Below are positions 43,089 to 51,287 of a DNA stretch of 64,000 bases, one piece after another (within the stretch, counting starts at the first letter, position 1; each line of letters starts with the position of its first letter). The position numbers were made by a program, and so were the translations under genes. Source of the stretch: an uncultured Lachnospiraceae bacterium (GTDB taxonomy: Bacteria > Bacillota > Clostridia > Lachnospirales > Lachnospiraceae); NCBI GenBank assembly GCA_900316855.1, contig ONEK01000006.1:47640-111639 (forward strand), read 5' to 3'. A model generated the notes under the pieces. The model searched no databases. It was given only the letters and a program-made list of their open reading frames with translations, and was not told where the DNA came from.

Positions 43089-44756
43089 TTACTGCGCCTC
43101 AGGAGCGGCCGCCGCACCCGCAGCTGCAGCGACCTGCGCCGCAATGTCCGCCTGCACCTGAGCGGCTGCCTGTTCCGGCGTCATGCCGACTGCCTCATAG
43201 TTTGCTATGGCCTGCTGCACAGTCGCGTTGTAAGCGGCCTGGGCCTGTGCTGCTGCATTTGCCGTTGATGCCGCGTCTGCCTGCTGTGCTTCAGTTTCAT
43301 TCCCACCGTCCGAATCGACGGTCCCGGCAGGTGCCGCTGTCCCGTTGTCGGTCGGTTTGTAGGTCTGTGCCGTGTCCTGACCGATCCCGCCGTAGACGAT
43401 GACCGGCTCGCCGGAGTAGACAAGTTCATAAATTTCCTTCGCTTTATCGAGCGGCAGGTTGATGCAGCCATGCGACCCGCCGCGGACATAGAGATCGCCG
43501 CCGAAGCGCGACCGCCACGTTGCGTCATGCAGTCCGATGCCCATGTTGAACGGCATCCAGTAGTGGACGTGGGACTCGTAGTTTTCGCCGCGGAGCGTCG
43601 CGTCCAGCTGCTTGAACGCGATGTGATAGACGCCGTCCGGCGTCGCGTGCCCGTTCGTCGCCTTGCCGGAAACGCAGTCGGTTTCCACCTTCAGCTCTCC
43701 GTCCTCATATACGTATACGTGCTGGTTATCGAGGTCGATCTCGACGTAGCTGTCTCCGATATCATCCGTGCCGAACGCGTTGCCCTTCTGGTGCCAGACC
43801 GGATCGAGCGTGCCGCCTGTTCCGCCGGTCAGCGCGCCCTGGATCGCCTGCGCCGTGGCATCAACATCCAGCCAGTAACCGTAGTTGCCGCCTTTTACCG
43901 TGATGACTCTGCCTTCTGTCGTCCTGAATTCGCGGTCCGCACCGAAATTGGTATATTTCTCATTGAGGCCGTCCACATACTGCCGGATCGCCTCCGCGTC
44001 GAAGGTAACGGTTCCGTTCTCCTCCGAGCTGACCCAGGACGCGATGGTATTGGCATCAATGGTCTCCTGCTCGTCCGGCGCGTCACCGAACTGCAGCGTC
44101 AGCTCCAGAGAGCCGAATTTGTTCATGATCTGTGTCTGATTGACGAGGTCGCTGTCATCAGACGTCACGCCGGGAGCCTCATAGCAGCCCTCGGCATCAA
44201 GATCCAGAAACGACGACTCATCCGACAGCGCCGCCTCGATGGCGGACATAGTCCTGCCCTCATTCAGACGGGTACCTTCCTCCTCGGGTACGATGGTATA
44301 GGTATCCCCTACCGACTCCATCACGGCATCCGATGGATTGATCACCTTGTCCTTGTCGTAAAATATCAGGTTCTTCGCCCTCTCGGCGAGCCGGTCCTCA
44401 TCATACACGGGCGTAGTCATCACACGGTAGTCCCTGCGGGTGAACAGAGACAGCGGCCACGCATAGTTGCCGCGGAAGCTTGCAAGCTTCGCAAGGGACG
44501 GATCCACCTGATTTTTCAGACCGATTTCAGAAGCCCTGATCGTATCCTGGAGGTTCCCGCGTCCGTTGATCGTCAGCACATAGTGCGCGGGCAGGTTCGT
44601 GAGCTTGCGGATCGCCGCCTGCTCACTCAGGAGCGATACGTTGACGCCGTTGATCGTCGTATGGAACGGGAAACGGTTTACGAACAACAGGGATGACTCG
44701 ATATAAATAGCCGCGGCAGCAAGGAAAATGCTGCCCGCGATTGTCTTGCGGTTCAT
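43089..44756 (-). CDS. L,D-transpeptidase with N-terminal peptidoglycan-binding-like repeats
   Basis: 555 residues. An N-terminal signal anchor (TIAGSIFLAAAAIYIESSLLF) is followed by two PG_binding_4-like regions (residues about 60-190 and 200-315). The YkuD catalytic domain starts near 325 (YVEIDLDNQHVYVYEDGEL) and has the active-site motif GGSHGCINLPL with His and Cys near 450. The last 85 residues form an Asn/Gln/Ala-rich tail (TEAQQADAASTANAAAQAQA), low-complexity and probably flexible. The enzyme makes 3-3 cross-links or attaches proteins to peptidoglycan outside the membrane. GAAAGGAATTTC precedes the ATG, and the PfkB gene lies 10 bp upstream. Confidence 0.93.
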   Translation of the reverse strand: MNRKTIAGSIFLAAAAIYIESSLLFVNRFPFHTTINGVNVSLLSEQAAIRKLTNLPAHYVLTINGRGNLQDTIRASEIGLKNQVDPSLAKLASFRGNYAWPLSLFTRRDYRVMTTPVYDEDRLAERAKNLIFYDKDKVINPSDAVMESVGDTYTIVPEEEGTRLNEGRTMSAIEAALSDESSFLDLDAEGCYEAPGVTSDDSDLVNQTQIMNKFGSLELTLQFGDAPDEQETIDANTIASWVSSEENGTVTFDAEAIRQYVDGLNEKYTNFGADREFRTTEGRVITVKGGNYGYWLDVDATAQAIQGALTGGTGGTLDPVWHQKGNAFGTDDIGDSYVEIDLDNQHVYVYEDGELKVETDCVSGKATNGHATPDGVYHIAFKQLDATLRGENYESHVHYWMPFNMGIGLHDATWRSRFGGDLYVRGGSHGCINLPLDKAKEIYELVYSGEPVIVYGGIGQDTAQTYKPTDNGTAAPAGTVDSDGGNETEAQQADAASTANAAAQAQAAYNATVQQAIANYEAVGMTPEQAAAQVQADIAAQVAAAAGAAAAPEAQ

Positions 44757-44766
44757 GAAATTCCTT

Positions 44767-45723
44767 TCAGATTTCCTGCAGCTTCACACCCTGCAGATAG
44801 GACTGGATGGACGTCATGTCTGCCGGCCGGGTGCCTGCAGTCGTGCAGGCTGCCGTTGCGCAGGCAACAGCAAGGCGTGCGCAGTATTCCATGGTTTTCC
44901 CTTCCTCCTGACAGGCAGCGATCGCTGCCACCATGGCATCGCCGGCTCCAACGGTGGATTTCACCGGAACAGGAAGTGCGCGGGAAAAGAGTGTCTTCTC
45001 CCCGTTCACAAACAATGCTCCCTTATCGCCGAGCGAAATGCAGGCAAAGCCGTTGCCATCCTTCGCCTTGCTGATGATGGAACGGGCGAAGCGGACGAGA
45101 TGCTGCTGGTCCGGGGCACCGTTCTCCATCTCGCCTGCCGCTGCGTAACAGGCAACAAGCTCCCGGATGTTGGGCTTGATGATATCCGGGTAGCCTCCGA
45201 TCCCCTCGGACAGGAGCAGACCGTCTGCGTCAAGCAGGACTCTGCCTCCCACGGAATGTAGTGCCGCAGTGAGGTAACGGTAATAACCGTCCGGCGCGCC
45301 CTCCGGAACGGATCCGGACAGGACATATACCGTATCAGGCGAAGCGTACTTCTTCAATACGCCCGCCACTTCATTCAGCGTTCCGGCCTTTACCTCGGGG
45401 CCTTTCTCGTTGAGTTCGGTGAGCGTTCCGTCTGACTCGACTATCTTGGTGTTGATCCGGGTTTCTCCCTCCGGCAGAAACAGGAAATCCGTCTGAAGGC
45501 CAAGGCTCTTCAGCTGTTCTTCAATCCGGTGTCCGGTATGCCCCGCGAGCACTCCGACAACCACACTCTCCTTACCGAGAATCTGCAGCGTTCGGGAGAC
45601 ATTGATCCCCTTGCCGCCCGCATCCTCCTCCACCTGGTCAGGCCGGTGAAGACTCCCCGGCTGCAGATGGTCCACATAATACGTGCGGTCCAGTGCTGGA
45701 TTCATGGTGAGTGTAACAATCAT
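44767..45723 (-). CDS. PfkB family kinase, 1-phosphofructokinase-like
   Basis: 318 residues, the usual length for FruK/LacC. Starts MIVTLTMNPALDRTYYVDHL, the FruK/LacC N-terminus, with GGKGINVSRTLQILG near 37-51 and the catalytic-base motif VGAGDAMVAAI near 258 (Asp). It phosphorylates fructose-1-phosphate or tagatose-6-phosphate at the expense of ATP. No PTS or DeoR-type fru regulator is beside it, so the substrate is uncertain. GGGGAGAATAACCGAC provides the ribosome-binding site. Its stop is 10 bp from the L,D-transpeptidase start, an odd functional pairing that suggests a housekeeping cotranscript. Confidence 0.9.
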   Translation of the reverse strand: MIVTLTMNPALDRTYYVDHLQPGSLHRPDQVEEDAGGKGINVSRTLQILGKESVVVGVLAGHTGHRIEEQLKSLGLQTDFLFLPEGETRINTKIVESDGTLTELNEKGPEVKAGTLNEVAGVLKKYASPDTVYVLSGSVPEGAPDGYYRYLTAALHSVGGRVLLDADGLLLSEGIGGYPDIIKPNIRELVACYAAAGEMENGAPDQQHLVRFARSIISKAKDGNGFACISLGDKGALFVNGEKTLFSRALPVPVKSTVGAGDAMVAAIAACQEEGKTMEYCARLAVACATAACTTAGTRPADMTSIQSYLQGVKLQEI

Positions 45724-45791
45724 GTCGGTTATTCTCCCCTTGCGTCAGGCTCCTGTCCGGCGGAGCCTGTTCTGTCTTACTACTGCAGCTG

Positions 45792-46640
45792 TCACTTGCC
45801 CGGGTTCTGTCCGGGAAGGCTCTTTCCGGCCTGGTCCGGGGCAGTATGGCGGACGTAGTTCCTGCTCCCCTTCACCCGCTCCGATGGGTCGAACTGCGTC
45901 AGATCCTGGATGATCTGCGACGCGATGATAATGCCCGCTGCCGGAGGTACGAACGACGTAGAACCGGGAAGGTCGCGGCGTTCCGTGCATTTGCGCTTCG
46001 TGCCGGGCGGACAGATGCAGTGATGCAGACACGAATTGTCCGTATCAACCGGGCGGATCGCCGGCTCCGTGGAATAGACCACCTTCAGATGATCGACATG
46101 ACGGCGCCGCAGCTCGTAACGCATGACGCGGGCGAGCGGATCCTGCTTCGTTTCATAAATATCCGTAACCGTAAGCTTCGTAGGATCAACCCGGTTCCCG
46201 CAGCCCATGGCGGAGATGACCGGCACGCCGCACCGTTTCGCCTCCTGAATGATCTGCAGCTTCCCTGTCACAGTGTCGATGGCATCGACGACATAGTCAT
46301 ACTGTGTGAAATCGAACTGGTCTGCGTTTTCCGGCAGATAGAACGTCTTATAGGTATTGACGGTGATATTGGGGTCGAGATCATGCACCCGCTCCGCTGC
46401 CGCGTCGACCTTATATCTGCCGACACTGCTGCGGGTTGCAAGGAGCTGCCGGTTCATGTTCGTCAGGCAGATCCTGTCATCATCGATGAGATCGAGTGTG
46501 CCGATCCCCATCCTGGCAAGAGCCTCCACCACATTGCCCCCGACGCCGCCGATTCCGAAAATCGCGACGCGGAACGAGCGGATCATTTTCATTACATCCT
46601 GGCCATAAACCAGCTCTGCCCGGGAATACTGATTCAACAT
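45792..46640 (-). CDS. tcdA: tRNA threonylcarbamoyladenosine dehydratase
   Basis: 282 residues of the E1-like ThiF/MoeB superfamily, TcdA (CsdL/YgdL) branch. Motifs: ATP-binding IFGIGGVGGNVVEALARMG near 29-47, the Asp/Arg pair in DDDRICLTNMNRQL, KVDAAAERVHDLDP, DAIDTVTGKLQII, and GCGNRVDPTKLTVTDIYET, which is typical of TcdA. It cyclises t6A37 to ct6A on ANN-decoding tRNAs with ATP. The C-terminal 20 residues (TAPDQAGKSLPGQNPGK) look unstructured. The start ATG lies at the edge of a 264 bp gap shared with the divergent MATE gene. Confidence 0.93.
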   Translation of the reverse strand: MLNQYSRAELVYGQDVMKMIRSFRVAIFGIGGVGGNVVEALARMGIGTLDLIDDDRICLTNMNRQLLATRSSVGRYKVDAAAERVHDLDPNITVNTYKTFYLPENADQFDFTQYDYVVDAIDTVTGKLQIIQEAKRCGVPVISAMGCGNRVDPTKLTVTDIYETKQDPLARVMRYELRRRHVDHLKVVYSTEPAIRPVDTDNSCLHHCICPPGTKRKCTERRDLPGSTSFVPPAAGIIIASQIIQDLTQFDPSERVKGSRNYVRHTAPDQAGKSLPGQNPGK

Positions 46641-46904
46641 ATATTAAGAAACGTCCCTTCCTGTACATCGGTAGAATGCATGTCGGATATAACTGCACAA
46701 AAAAACACCCAAACATCTTTACATCTTAACAGACATCTGTGTCAAGTGGTGATAAAATCTTGTGTCGTCCGCAGAATTTACACGGATTTGATCATGCGGA
46801 GGCCGGAAAGCCTCCCTCAGCGGCAGCATGGCCCGGAACGCCGGCCGGGAACACCGGCAGGGAAGGTAACCTGGAATGCCGGGCACAGGCGTATAAGGTT
46901 CACA
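46641..46904. promoter_or_regulatory. Divergent intergenic region (tcdA/MATE) with hairpin and GC-rich tandem repeats
   Basis: A possible plus-strand promoter is TTAACA near 46726 with TGATAA about 18 bp later. In the MATE leader, GGAGGC (46798-46803) pairs with GCCTCC (46810-46815). Three loosely repeated copies of a CGGAANNCCGG-type unit follow (about 46834-46880), able to form further hairpins such as GCCGG/CCGGC. I do not recognise a known riboswitch class here; guanidine-I and cobalamin cores were looked for and not seen. Confidence 0.4.
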
Positions 46905-48359
46905 ATGTCAGACAGAGCTGTGAAAACACACACAGACACAAATAAAATGAAAAACAGAAAAAGGTCCCTGCTGCCGGAAAAGCTCCGCCGCAGGCTCTAT
47001 GATCCGGATCAGATTGACTGGGAGCATCTGACATTCAGCAGTCAGCAGATCTGGAAGCTGCTGATCCCGCTCATGGTGGAGCAGCTGCTGACCTCATTTA
47101 TGGGAATGGCTGATACCATGATGGTGTCCCGTGTGGGTTCTGCCGCCATTTCCGCTGTCTCCCTCACGGATTCCATCAATGTGCTCGTAATCCAATTGCT
47201 GGCTGCGCTCGCAACAGGCGGAACGATTATCTGCTCACAGTATATCGGTCATAAGGACCGGAAAAAGGCTTCCGATGCAGCCTCGCAGGTTCTGCTGACA
47301 TGCACGGTGATCTCCGTCGCTATCGGCCTCGTCTGCCTCGTCTTCCGCCGGCAGATTCTGCAGCTCGTCTTCGGCTCGGTCGAACCGGACGTCATGCGCA
47401 ATGCGGTGACTTATTTCCTGTACACGTCGCTGTCGTTCCCGTTCCTCGCCCTGTTTCAGGTGGGATCCGCATTCTTCCGCGCGGGCGGAAACAGCCGGCT
47501 TCCCATGACGGTCTCCGTCATCTCCAATGTCCTGAATATCATTGAAAACAGCATTTTCATCTTTGTCTGCCACCGGGGCGTTGCCGGAGCGGCGCTCTCG
47601 ACGCTGCTGTCCCGCATTTTCTGTGCGGTCGTCATTCTGGCATATCTGCGCCTGCCGCGTCAGATCATCGTCGTCCGCAACTATTTCACGAAGCCCCGCT
47701 GGCATCTGATCGCCAAAGTCCTTGCGATCGGTGTTCCATCCGGTATCGAAAATTCCATGTTCCAGTTCGGCAAGCTGGCAATCCAGTCCACCGTGTCCAC
47801 GCTGGGGACGACCGCGATCGCCGCGCAGGCCATGACCATTATCCTGGAAAACGTGAACGGCATTGCCGGCATCGGTGTCGGCATCGGGCTGATGACCATT
47901 GTGGGCCAGTGTATCGGTGCAGGGAAACAGGAAGAAGCGAAGTATTACATCGTCCGGCTGGACGCGATCTCGGAGCTGATGATCCTGCTGTCCTGCGTGT
48001 TCGTCTATGCTATCGCGCGTCCCGTTGTATGGCTCGCGGGCATGGAGACCGCCGCGGCAGACCTGTGCGTGCATATGATGGGCTTTATCACGGTTGTAAA
48101 GCCGCTTGTATGGGTGTTTTCGTTCACAACTGCCTACGGCCTGCGCGCCGCGGGAGATGTGCGCTTCTCCATGATTACGTCCTCGTGCACCATGTGGCTG
48201 TGCCGTGTGATGCTGAGCGTGTGCCTCATCCGTTTCTTCGGATGCGGACCCATCGCAGTATGGATCGGTATGGCTGCAGACTGGACCGTGCGGGGGATTG
48301 TGTTCACCGCACGCTTCCTGTCCGGCAGATGGCTGCGCCATCAGGTGATTGAGAGCTGA
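46905..48359 (+). CDS. MATE family efflux transporter (second copy)
   Basis: 484 residues from ATG 46905, which has AAGG seven bases upstream; an internal ATG at 46947 is an alternative. The open frame continues upstream antisense to tcdA but has no family similarity there. After a charged leader (KRSLLPEKLRRRLYDPDQID) it shows WKLLIPLMVEQLLTSFMGMADTMMVS (in parts), a typical MATE opening, and 12 membrane helices with GNSRLPMTVSVISNVLNI and IGVPSGIENSMFQFGKL later. It is not close in sequence to the MATE protein at 41.6-43.0 kb, so it is not a recent duplicate. It is one of only four plus-strand genes and is convergent with folT. Confidence 0.93.
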   Translation: MSDRAVKTHTDTNKMKNRKRSLLPEKLRRRLYDPDQIDWEHLTFSSQQIWKLLIPLMVEQLLTSFMGMADTMMVSRVGSAAISAVSLTDSINVLVIQLLAALATGGTIICSQYIGHKDRKKASDAASQVLLTCTVISVAIGLVCLVFRRQILQLVFGSVEPDVMRNAVTYFLYTSLSFPFLALFQVGSAFFRAGGNSRLPMTVSVISNVLNIIENSIFIFVCHRGVAGAALSTLLSRIFCAVVILAYLRLPRQIIVVRNYFTKPRWHLIAKVLAIGVPSGIENSMFQFGKLAIQSTVSTLGTTAIAAQAMTIILENVNGIAGIGVGIGLMTIVGQCIGAGKQEEAKYYIVRLDAISELMILLSCVFVYAIARPVVWLAGMETAAADLCVHMMGFITVVKPLVWVFSFTTAYGLRAAGDVRFSMITSSCTMWLCRVMLSVCLIRFFGCGPIAVWIGMAADWTVRGIVFTARFLSGRWLRHQVIES

Positions 48360-48366
48360 TGGAAAC

Positions 48367-48921
48367 TCAGGCCTTCACTTCGGTTCCTTCCGTCTGATGC
48401 AGCTGCGACGTAAAGACACGCAGTCTCTTCACGAGATAGGGCACGATGAGCAGGTAGACGAGACTCGTCACAATTCCTGTCGCAATGCGTACGAAGATCA
48501 TGCTGAAGACCGCCGCGAACGAGTAATAACCATAAATTCTGCTGTCAATATAGATGCAGCCGGTATTAAGCAGTGTGACGACAACGGCACTCAGCACCAT
48601 GATGAGACCGGTCTCGAACGTTGTGAGGGCAAAGCCCTTCTTCTTCGCGCAGGAGCCCACCATCAGGCCTCGTACCGCAACCGGAATGATCCACAGGAAT
48701 GTCGTCGCCGAGAACCCGTAGCGGAGAATCTGTTCCAGGAAGGCGCCGAGCGCGCCGATCTCCAGCCCTGCAAGAGGACCCATGCAGAGACCTCCCACAA
48801 TAACCGGAAGTCCTGCGAACGACAGCTTCATCACCTTAAGGTCGATGGCCACATAGGACAGGACAACATACAGTGCAACCAGTACCGCTGCAGTCGTAAA
48901 GCGTTTCATGCGTAATGACAT
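48367..48921 (-). CDS. folT: Folate ECF transporter S component
   Basis: 184 residues from ATG 48921, which has a perfect AAGGAG site followed by a T-run spacer; the longer in-frame extension crosses the riboswitch and is rejected. About six hydrophobic segments; the N-terminus MKRFTTAAVLVALYVVLSYV and LSFAGLPVIVGGLCMGPLAG are typical of FolT-type S components, as is GYGFSATTFLW-like text (RYGFSATTFLWIIPVAVRG). It binds folate and docks to the shared EcfAA'T energising module, which is not in this window. The upstream tetrahydrofolate riboswitch independently supports the folate assignment. It faces the MATE gene convergently with only 7 bp between stops. Confidence 0.92.
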   Translation of the reverse strand: MSLRMKRFTTAAVLVALYVVLSYVAIDLKVMKLSFAGLPVIVGGLCMGPLAGLEIGALGAFLEQILRYGFSATTFLWIIPVAVRGLMVGSCAKKKGFALTTFETGLIMVLSAVVVTLLNTGCIYIDSRIYGYYSFAAVFSMIFVRIATGIVTSLVYLLIVPYLVKRLRVFTSQLHQTEGTEVKA

Positions 48922-49000
48922 AAAAAAACTCCTTTCCATGCGGCTGATCACCTGCATACAAAGAAGTATCCCCGGATTCGCGCCTCCGGGTTCGGTCCAT

Positions 49001-49108
49001 GCTGCGAGATGCAATGAACCGCACAGCACCGGATATCTTCGCTCCGGCTCCGTTCGACGATCAACTCTCCGTATCGCCGACACATAACTCGCGGTCATCT
49101 ACTCAGCC
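49001..49108 (-). promoter_or_regulatory. Tetrahydrofolate (THF) riboswitch upstream of folT
   Basis: Read on the minus strand, the 5' part contains GAGTAGATGACCGCGAGTTA and the 3' part CGGTTCATTGCATCTCGC, matching the conserved blocks of THF-I riboswitch aptamers (GAGUAGAUGA and GGUGAAUCAUUGCAUCC). The outer helix can form between GCTG at the start and CAGC at the end. Downstream, CCCGGA pairs with TCCGGG (about 48971-48990) before the folT ribosome-binding site, giving a candidate expression platform. THF riboswitches are known from folT and other folate genes in Clostridia. Confidence 0.88.
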
Positions 49109-49127
49109 AATTCAATTGTCATAACAG

Positions 49128-49156
49128 ACTATAGTGCGATTTCTTTCAGGGTGCAA
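49128..49156 (-). promoter_or_regulatory. folT promoter
   Basis: On the minus strand TTGCAC (complement of 49151-49156) and TATAGT (complement of 49128-49133) are spaced by 17 bp. Transcription would start about 13 bp before the riboswitch core. Confidence 0.75.
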
Positions 49157-49227
49157 GTACCCCTGCTCCGATTTCATCGTTTCCCTCTCACGCACATGTT
49201 TCGCATGTCCGGTGTCCACAGCTGCCT

Positions 49228-49803
49228 CTATACGAACAGAGAAGCAACGGCGGAGGCGCCGCCGAGCCCGATGATCAGGGCTGCTGCACCCACGATCAGA
49301 CAGTTCCACAGGAAAAATCCGCGGGCGAAATTCTGCAGGTTGCGGTTCTGTGAATGAAAGCAGTAAATCAGCGCTGCGACAAAGCCCGCAAGCGGGATGC
49401 CGAACAGCAGGCTGTAGACGAAATAGTCCTTCGCGGTAAGCGGCCGCCATTCCGCCGTCGGAGCCACCCGCTCCGCGGCGTCCCGCATGGAGTCTTCAAA
49501 ATCCGCGTCTTCTTCCTCGCCATACTGGTCGAGGTCATCCTCCGTGATTTCCTCATCGAAGTCGTCTTCGCCGGATTTTCCCTGCTCCGGCTCTTCCTGA
49601 CCGGTTTCCTTTTGTGCGGATGTTTCCTGTCCGGGTTCTTTTATTCCCGGGTCTTCTGCGAGCTCTGCACCGGCGTCCGCCGTCTCAGGTTCCGCGGAAG
49701 TCTTCTCAACGCAAACGGAAGCATCCGCCTCATCGGCGGATGCTTCCGGATTGATCTTATTGTCAGTATTGTCTTCTGTCTGCTTTTCCATCCTGCTGCT
49801 CAC
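49228..49803 (-). CDS. Acidic-tailed small membrane protein of unknown function
   Basis: 191 residues from a GTG at 49803, or 187 from the ATG at 49791; neither has a strong ribosome-binding site. Residues 5-115 are very acidic and low-complexity (Glu/Asp/Ala/Thr rich, for example EEITEDDLDQYGEEEDADFE). Two C-terminal hydrophobic segments follow (YFVYSLLFGIPLAGFVAALIY and FFLWNCLIVGAAALIIGLGG). The topology suggests a cytoplasmic acidic tail on a two-helix hairpin. It resembles generic clostridial zinc-ribbon or DUF membrane proteins in layout but has no cysteines of that kind. It stands alone between folT and bioY. A 14 bp hairpin sits inside the coding region close to the start. Function unknown. 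Confidence 0.7.
   Translation of the reverse strand: MSSRMEKQTEDNTDNKINPEASADEADASVCVEKTSAEPETADAGAELAEDPGIKEPGQETSAQKETGQEEPEQGKSGEDDFDEEITEDDLDQYGEEEDADFEDSMRDAAERVAPTAEWRPLTAKDYFVYSLLFGIPLAGFVAALIYCFHSQNRNLQNFARGFFLWNCLIVGAAALIIGLGGASAVASLFV
49716..49748. repeat. Perfect 14 bp inverted repeat within the 5' coding region of the acidic membrane protein gene
   Basis: CGGAAGCATCCGCC (49716-49729) and its exact complement (49735-49748) are separated by five bases. On the mRNA this forms a strong hairpin about 45-75 nt after the start codon. It encodes PEASADEADAS, so codon choice rather than protein sequence makes the match exact. Confidence 0.75.
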
Positions 49804-49912
49804 GTCTTATTGCTGTCGTAATGATAACCTTGTGCTACGCCTGTAAAGGATAACACAAAATCTCTTTCCTGCGGGAAAAGCAAGGCAAAATTGTTGTAAA
49901 GGCAGCGGAATG

Positions 49913-50527
49913 TTACTGCTTCGTGCCGGCATCCGCAGCAGCAGTATCCGCAGTCTTGCCGGCAGCGGGCTCAAAGCCGTTTCCGGATCTTGCAAGTGCA
50001 CGCTCCACAGGCGGAACCACAACGGCAACGACGACCATCTTCAGGAAGTCGCCGGGCAGGAACGGGAGTACGCACATACCGAGCGCCGCGCCGACCGGGG
50101 TGCCGGACTGGATGCAGAACCATGCTGTGCCGAATGTGTACAGCACTGCCGTGCCGATCAGCATGGCCGCGAACATCCAGACATACTTCATGACACCCTT
50201 CTGCTGCCGGCCGGTTCTGTAGTAAATAAGGCCGCACAGGAAGGAAAGAAACAGATACCCTGCAAGGTAGCCGCCGGTCGGTCCTGCAAACTTATCAATT
50301 CCTGCGGAGTAGCCCGCAAATACCGGTACGCCGACGATACCCAGCAGCAGGTAAACCGCAGTTGCAATGGTACCCCACTTCGCACCGGTCAGAACACCCG
50401 CGAGCATCACGGCAAACGTTGCCAGGGAAATCGGAACCGGACCGATCGGAACGGCAATCGGTGCCAGGACGCAGATGATCGCTGCGCACAGCGCGCACAG
50501 TACCATGTTTTTCGTAGAAGTTTTCAT
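49913..50527 (-). CDS. bioY: Biotin ECF transporter S component
   Basis: 204 residues from ATG 50527, preceded by GAGGAGGACAGAG; the upstream in-frame ATGs lie in the leader. Six hydrophobic segments with the BioY signatures PIGPVPISLATFAVMLAG and GPTGGYLAGYLFLSFLCGL. BioY binds biotin and works alone or with the EcfAA'T module. A C-terminal tail rich in Ala/Thr/Lys (FEPAAGKTADTAAADAG) is longer than in most BioY proteins. The BirA operator over its promoter confirms biotin control. Confidence 0.95.
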   Translation of the reverse strand: MKTSTKNMVLCALCAAIICVLAPIAVPIGPVPISLATFAVMLAGVLTGAKWGTIATAVYLLLGIVGVPVFAGYSAGIDKFAGPTGGYLAGYLFLSFLCGLIYYRTGRQQKGVMKYVWMFAAMLIGTAVLYTFGTAWFCIQSGTPVGAALGMCVLPFLPGDFLKMVVVAVVVPPVERALARSGNGFEPAAGKTADTAAADAGTKQ

Positions 50528-50571
50528 AATCTCTGTCCTCCTCATCAATTCATTCTCAAGAGTCAGATCAG

Positions 50572-50600
50572 AGAATAGCATCGCGGTGTTCCTTTGTCAA
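50572..50600 (-). promoter_or_regulatory. bioY promoter
   Basis: Minus-strand TTGACA (complement of 50595-50600) and TATTCT (complement of 50572-50577) with an exact 17 bp spacer. The -35 box is inside one half-site of the BirA operator. Confidence 0.75.
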
Positions 50601-50625
50601 CCAGGTTTATACAGCAGGTTAACAA
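50594..50625. promoter_or_regulatory. BirA operator
   Basis: TTGTCAACC (50594-50602), 14 bp, GGTTAACAA (50617-50625): an inverted repeat matching the Gram-positive BirA consensus TTGTTAACC-N14-GGTTAACAA with one change. Biotin-loaded BirA bound here would block the -35 box of bioY. Confidence 0.88.
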
Positions 50626-50738
50626 TTGGGCCGCATTTCACTTCGTCGGGAAACATTTATGCTTTCCTGTAAGCGGAATGCCTTTACCTCAGCAGACAAA
50701 AGAGCAGGAACGAAAAAGCGTCTGCACCGGCATTCCGG

Positions 50739-51164
50739 TCAGTGTGTCAGTGCCTGTTTCATCTTCTCAAAGGTCTGCTGGGAGATGTCGTGCTCCAGAA
50801 GACAGGCTTCATATTCCGCCGTGTCTTCATCGACACCGATCCCGATCAGGTGATTTTTGAAGAACATATGGCGCTCGAAAATCCTCCTCGCAATGGCTTC
50901 ACCCTTCGGCGTCAGCTGCAGGAGCTTCTGTGCGTCCATGACAAGAAGGCCCTTCTCCTCGAGCTTGGCAACAGCAACCGAAACAGAGGGCTTTGACACC
51001 CCCAGCTGCCTCGCGACATCCACGGAGTGGCATTCGCCTTTCTCCTTCGTGATCCTCAGGACTGCCTCCAGGTAGTCCTGCTCAGATTCATGGCGGTGAT
51101 CCACAGCTTCCCGGATTACTCCGCGGTTTTCCGATACTCTCATTTCGCTTCCGGCTTCCATCAT
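50739..51164 (-). CDS. DtxR/MntR-family metal-dependent transcriptional regulator
   Basis: 141 residues from ATG 51164, with GAGG a few bases upstream; a second ATG immediately follows, and the frame extends 24 codons further without a better start. The winged helix-turn-helix reads SEQDYLEAVLRITKEKG, VDVARQLGVSKPSVSVAVAKLEEKGLL (in parts) and LTPKGEAIARRIFERH. The metal-binding and dimerisation half is short (HMFFKNHLIGIGVDEDTAEYEACLLEHDIS), with Glu, Cys and His ligands in the MntR/IdeR arrangement and no SH3 domain. It likely senses Mn2+ or Fe2+ and represses uptake genes. No metal transporter lies next to it. Confidence 0.92.
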   Translation of the reverse strand: MMEAGSEMRVSENRGVIREAVDHRHESEQDYLEAVLRITKEKGECHSVDVARQLGVSKPSVSVAVAKLEEKGLLVMDAQKLLQLTPKGEAIARRIFERHMFFKNHLIGIGVDEDTAEYEACLLEHDISQQTFEKMKQALTH

Positions 51165-51287
51165 GACAACCTCATTTCTACCCGTGGAAGGAATAACTCC
51201 CGTCAACAGACTTAATATATCACAGATTTCCGGCAAAGTTGCACTCGCCGGCCTTCTGCCGGGTTTTTACCCGTCTCCGGCAGCTTC

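Noticed and set aside
45846..46904. Upstream extension of the second MATE gene frame (to 45,846)
   Set aside because: It runs antisense through tcdA; the MATE similarity and the ribosome-binding site both place the start at 46,905.
46739..46904. Guanidine-I or cobalamin riboswitch upstream of the MATE gene
   Set aside because: The conserved core sequences of these classes were looked for and not found; only generic GC-rich hairpins are present.
48922..49098. Longer folT product starting at 49,098
   Set aside because: The extra 59 codons would cover the THF riboswitch; the ATG at 48,921 has a perfect AAGGAG site.
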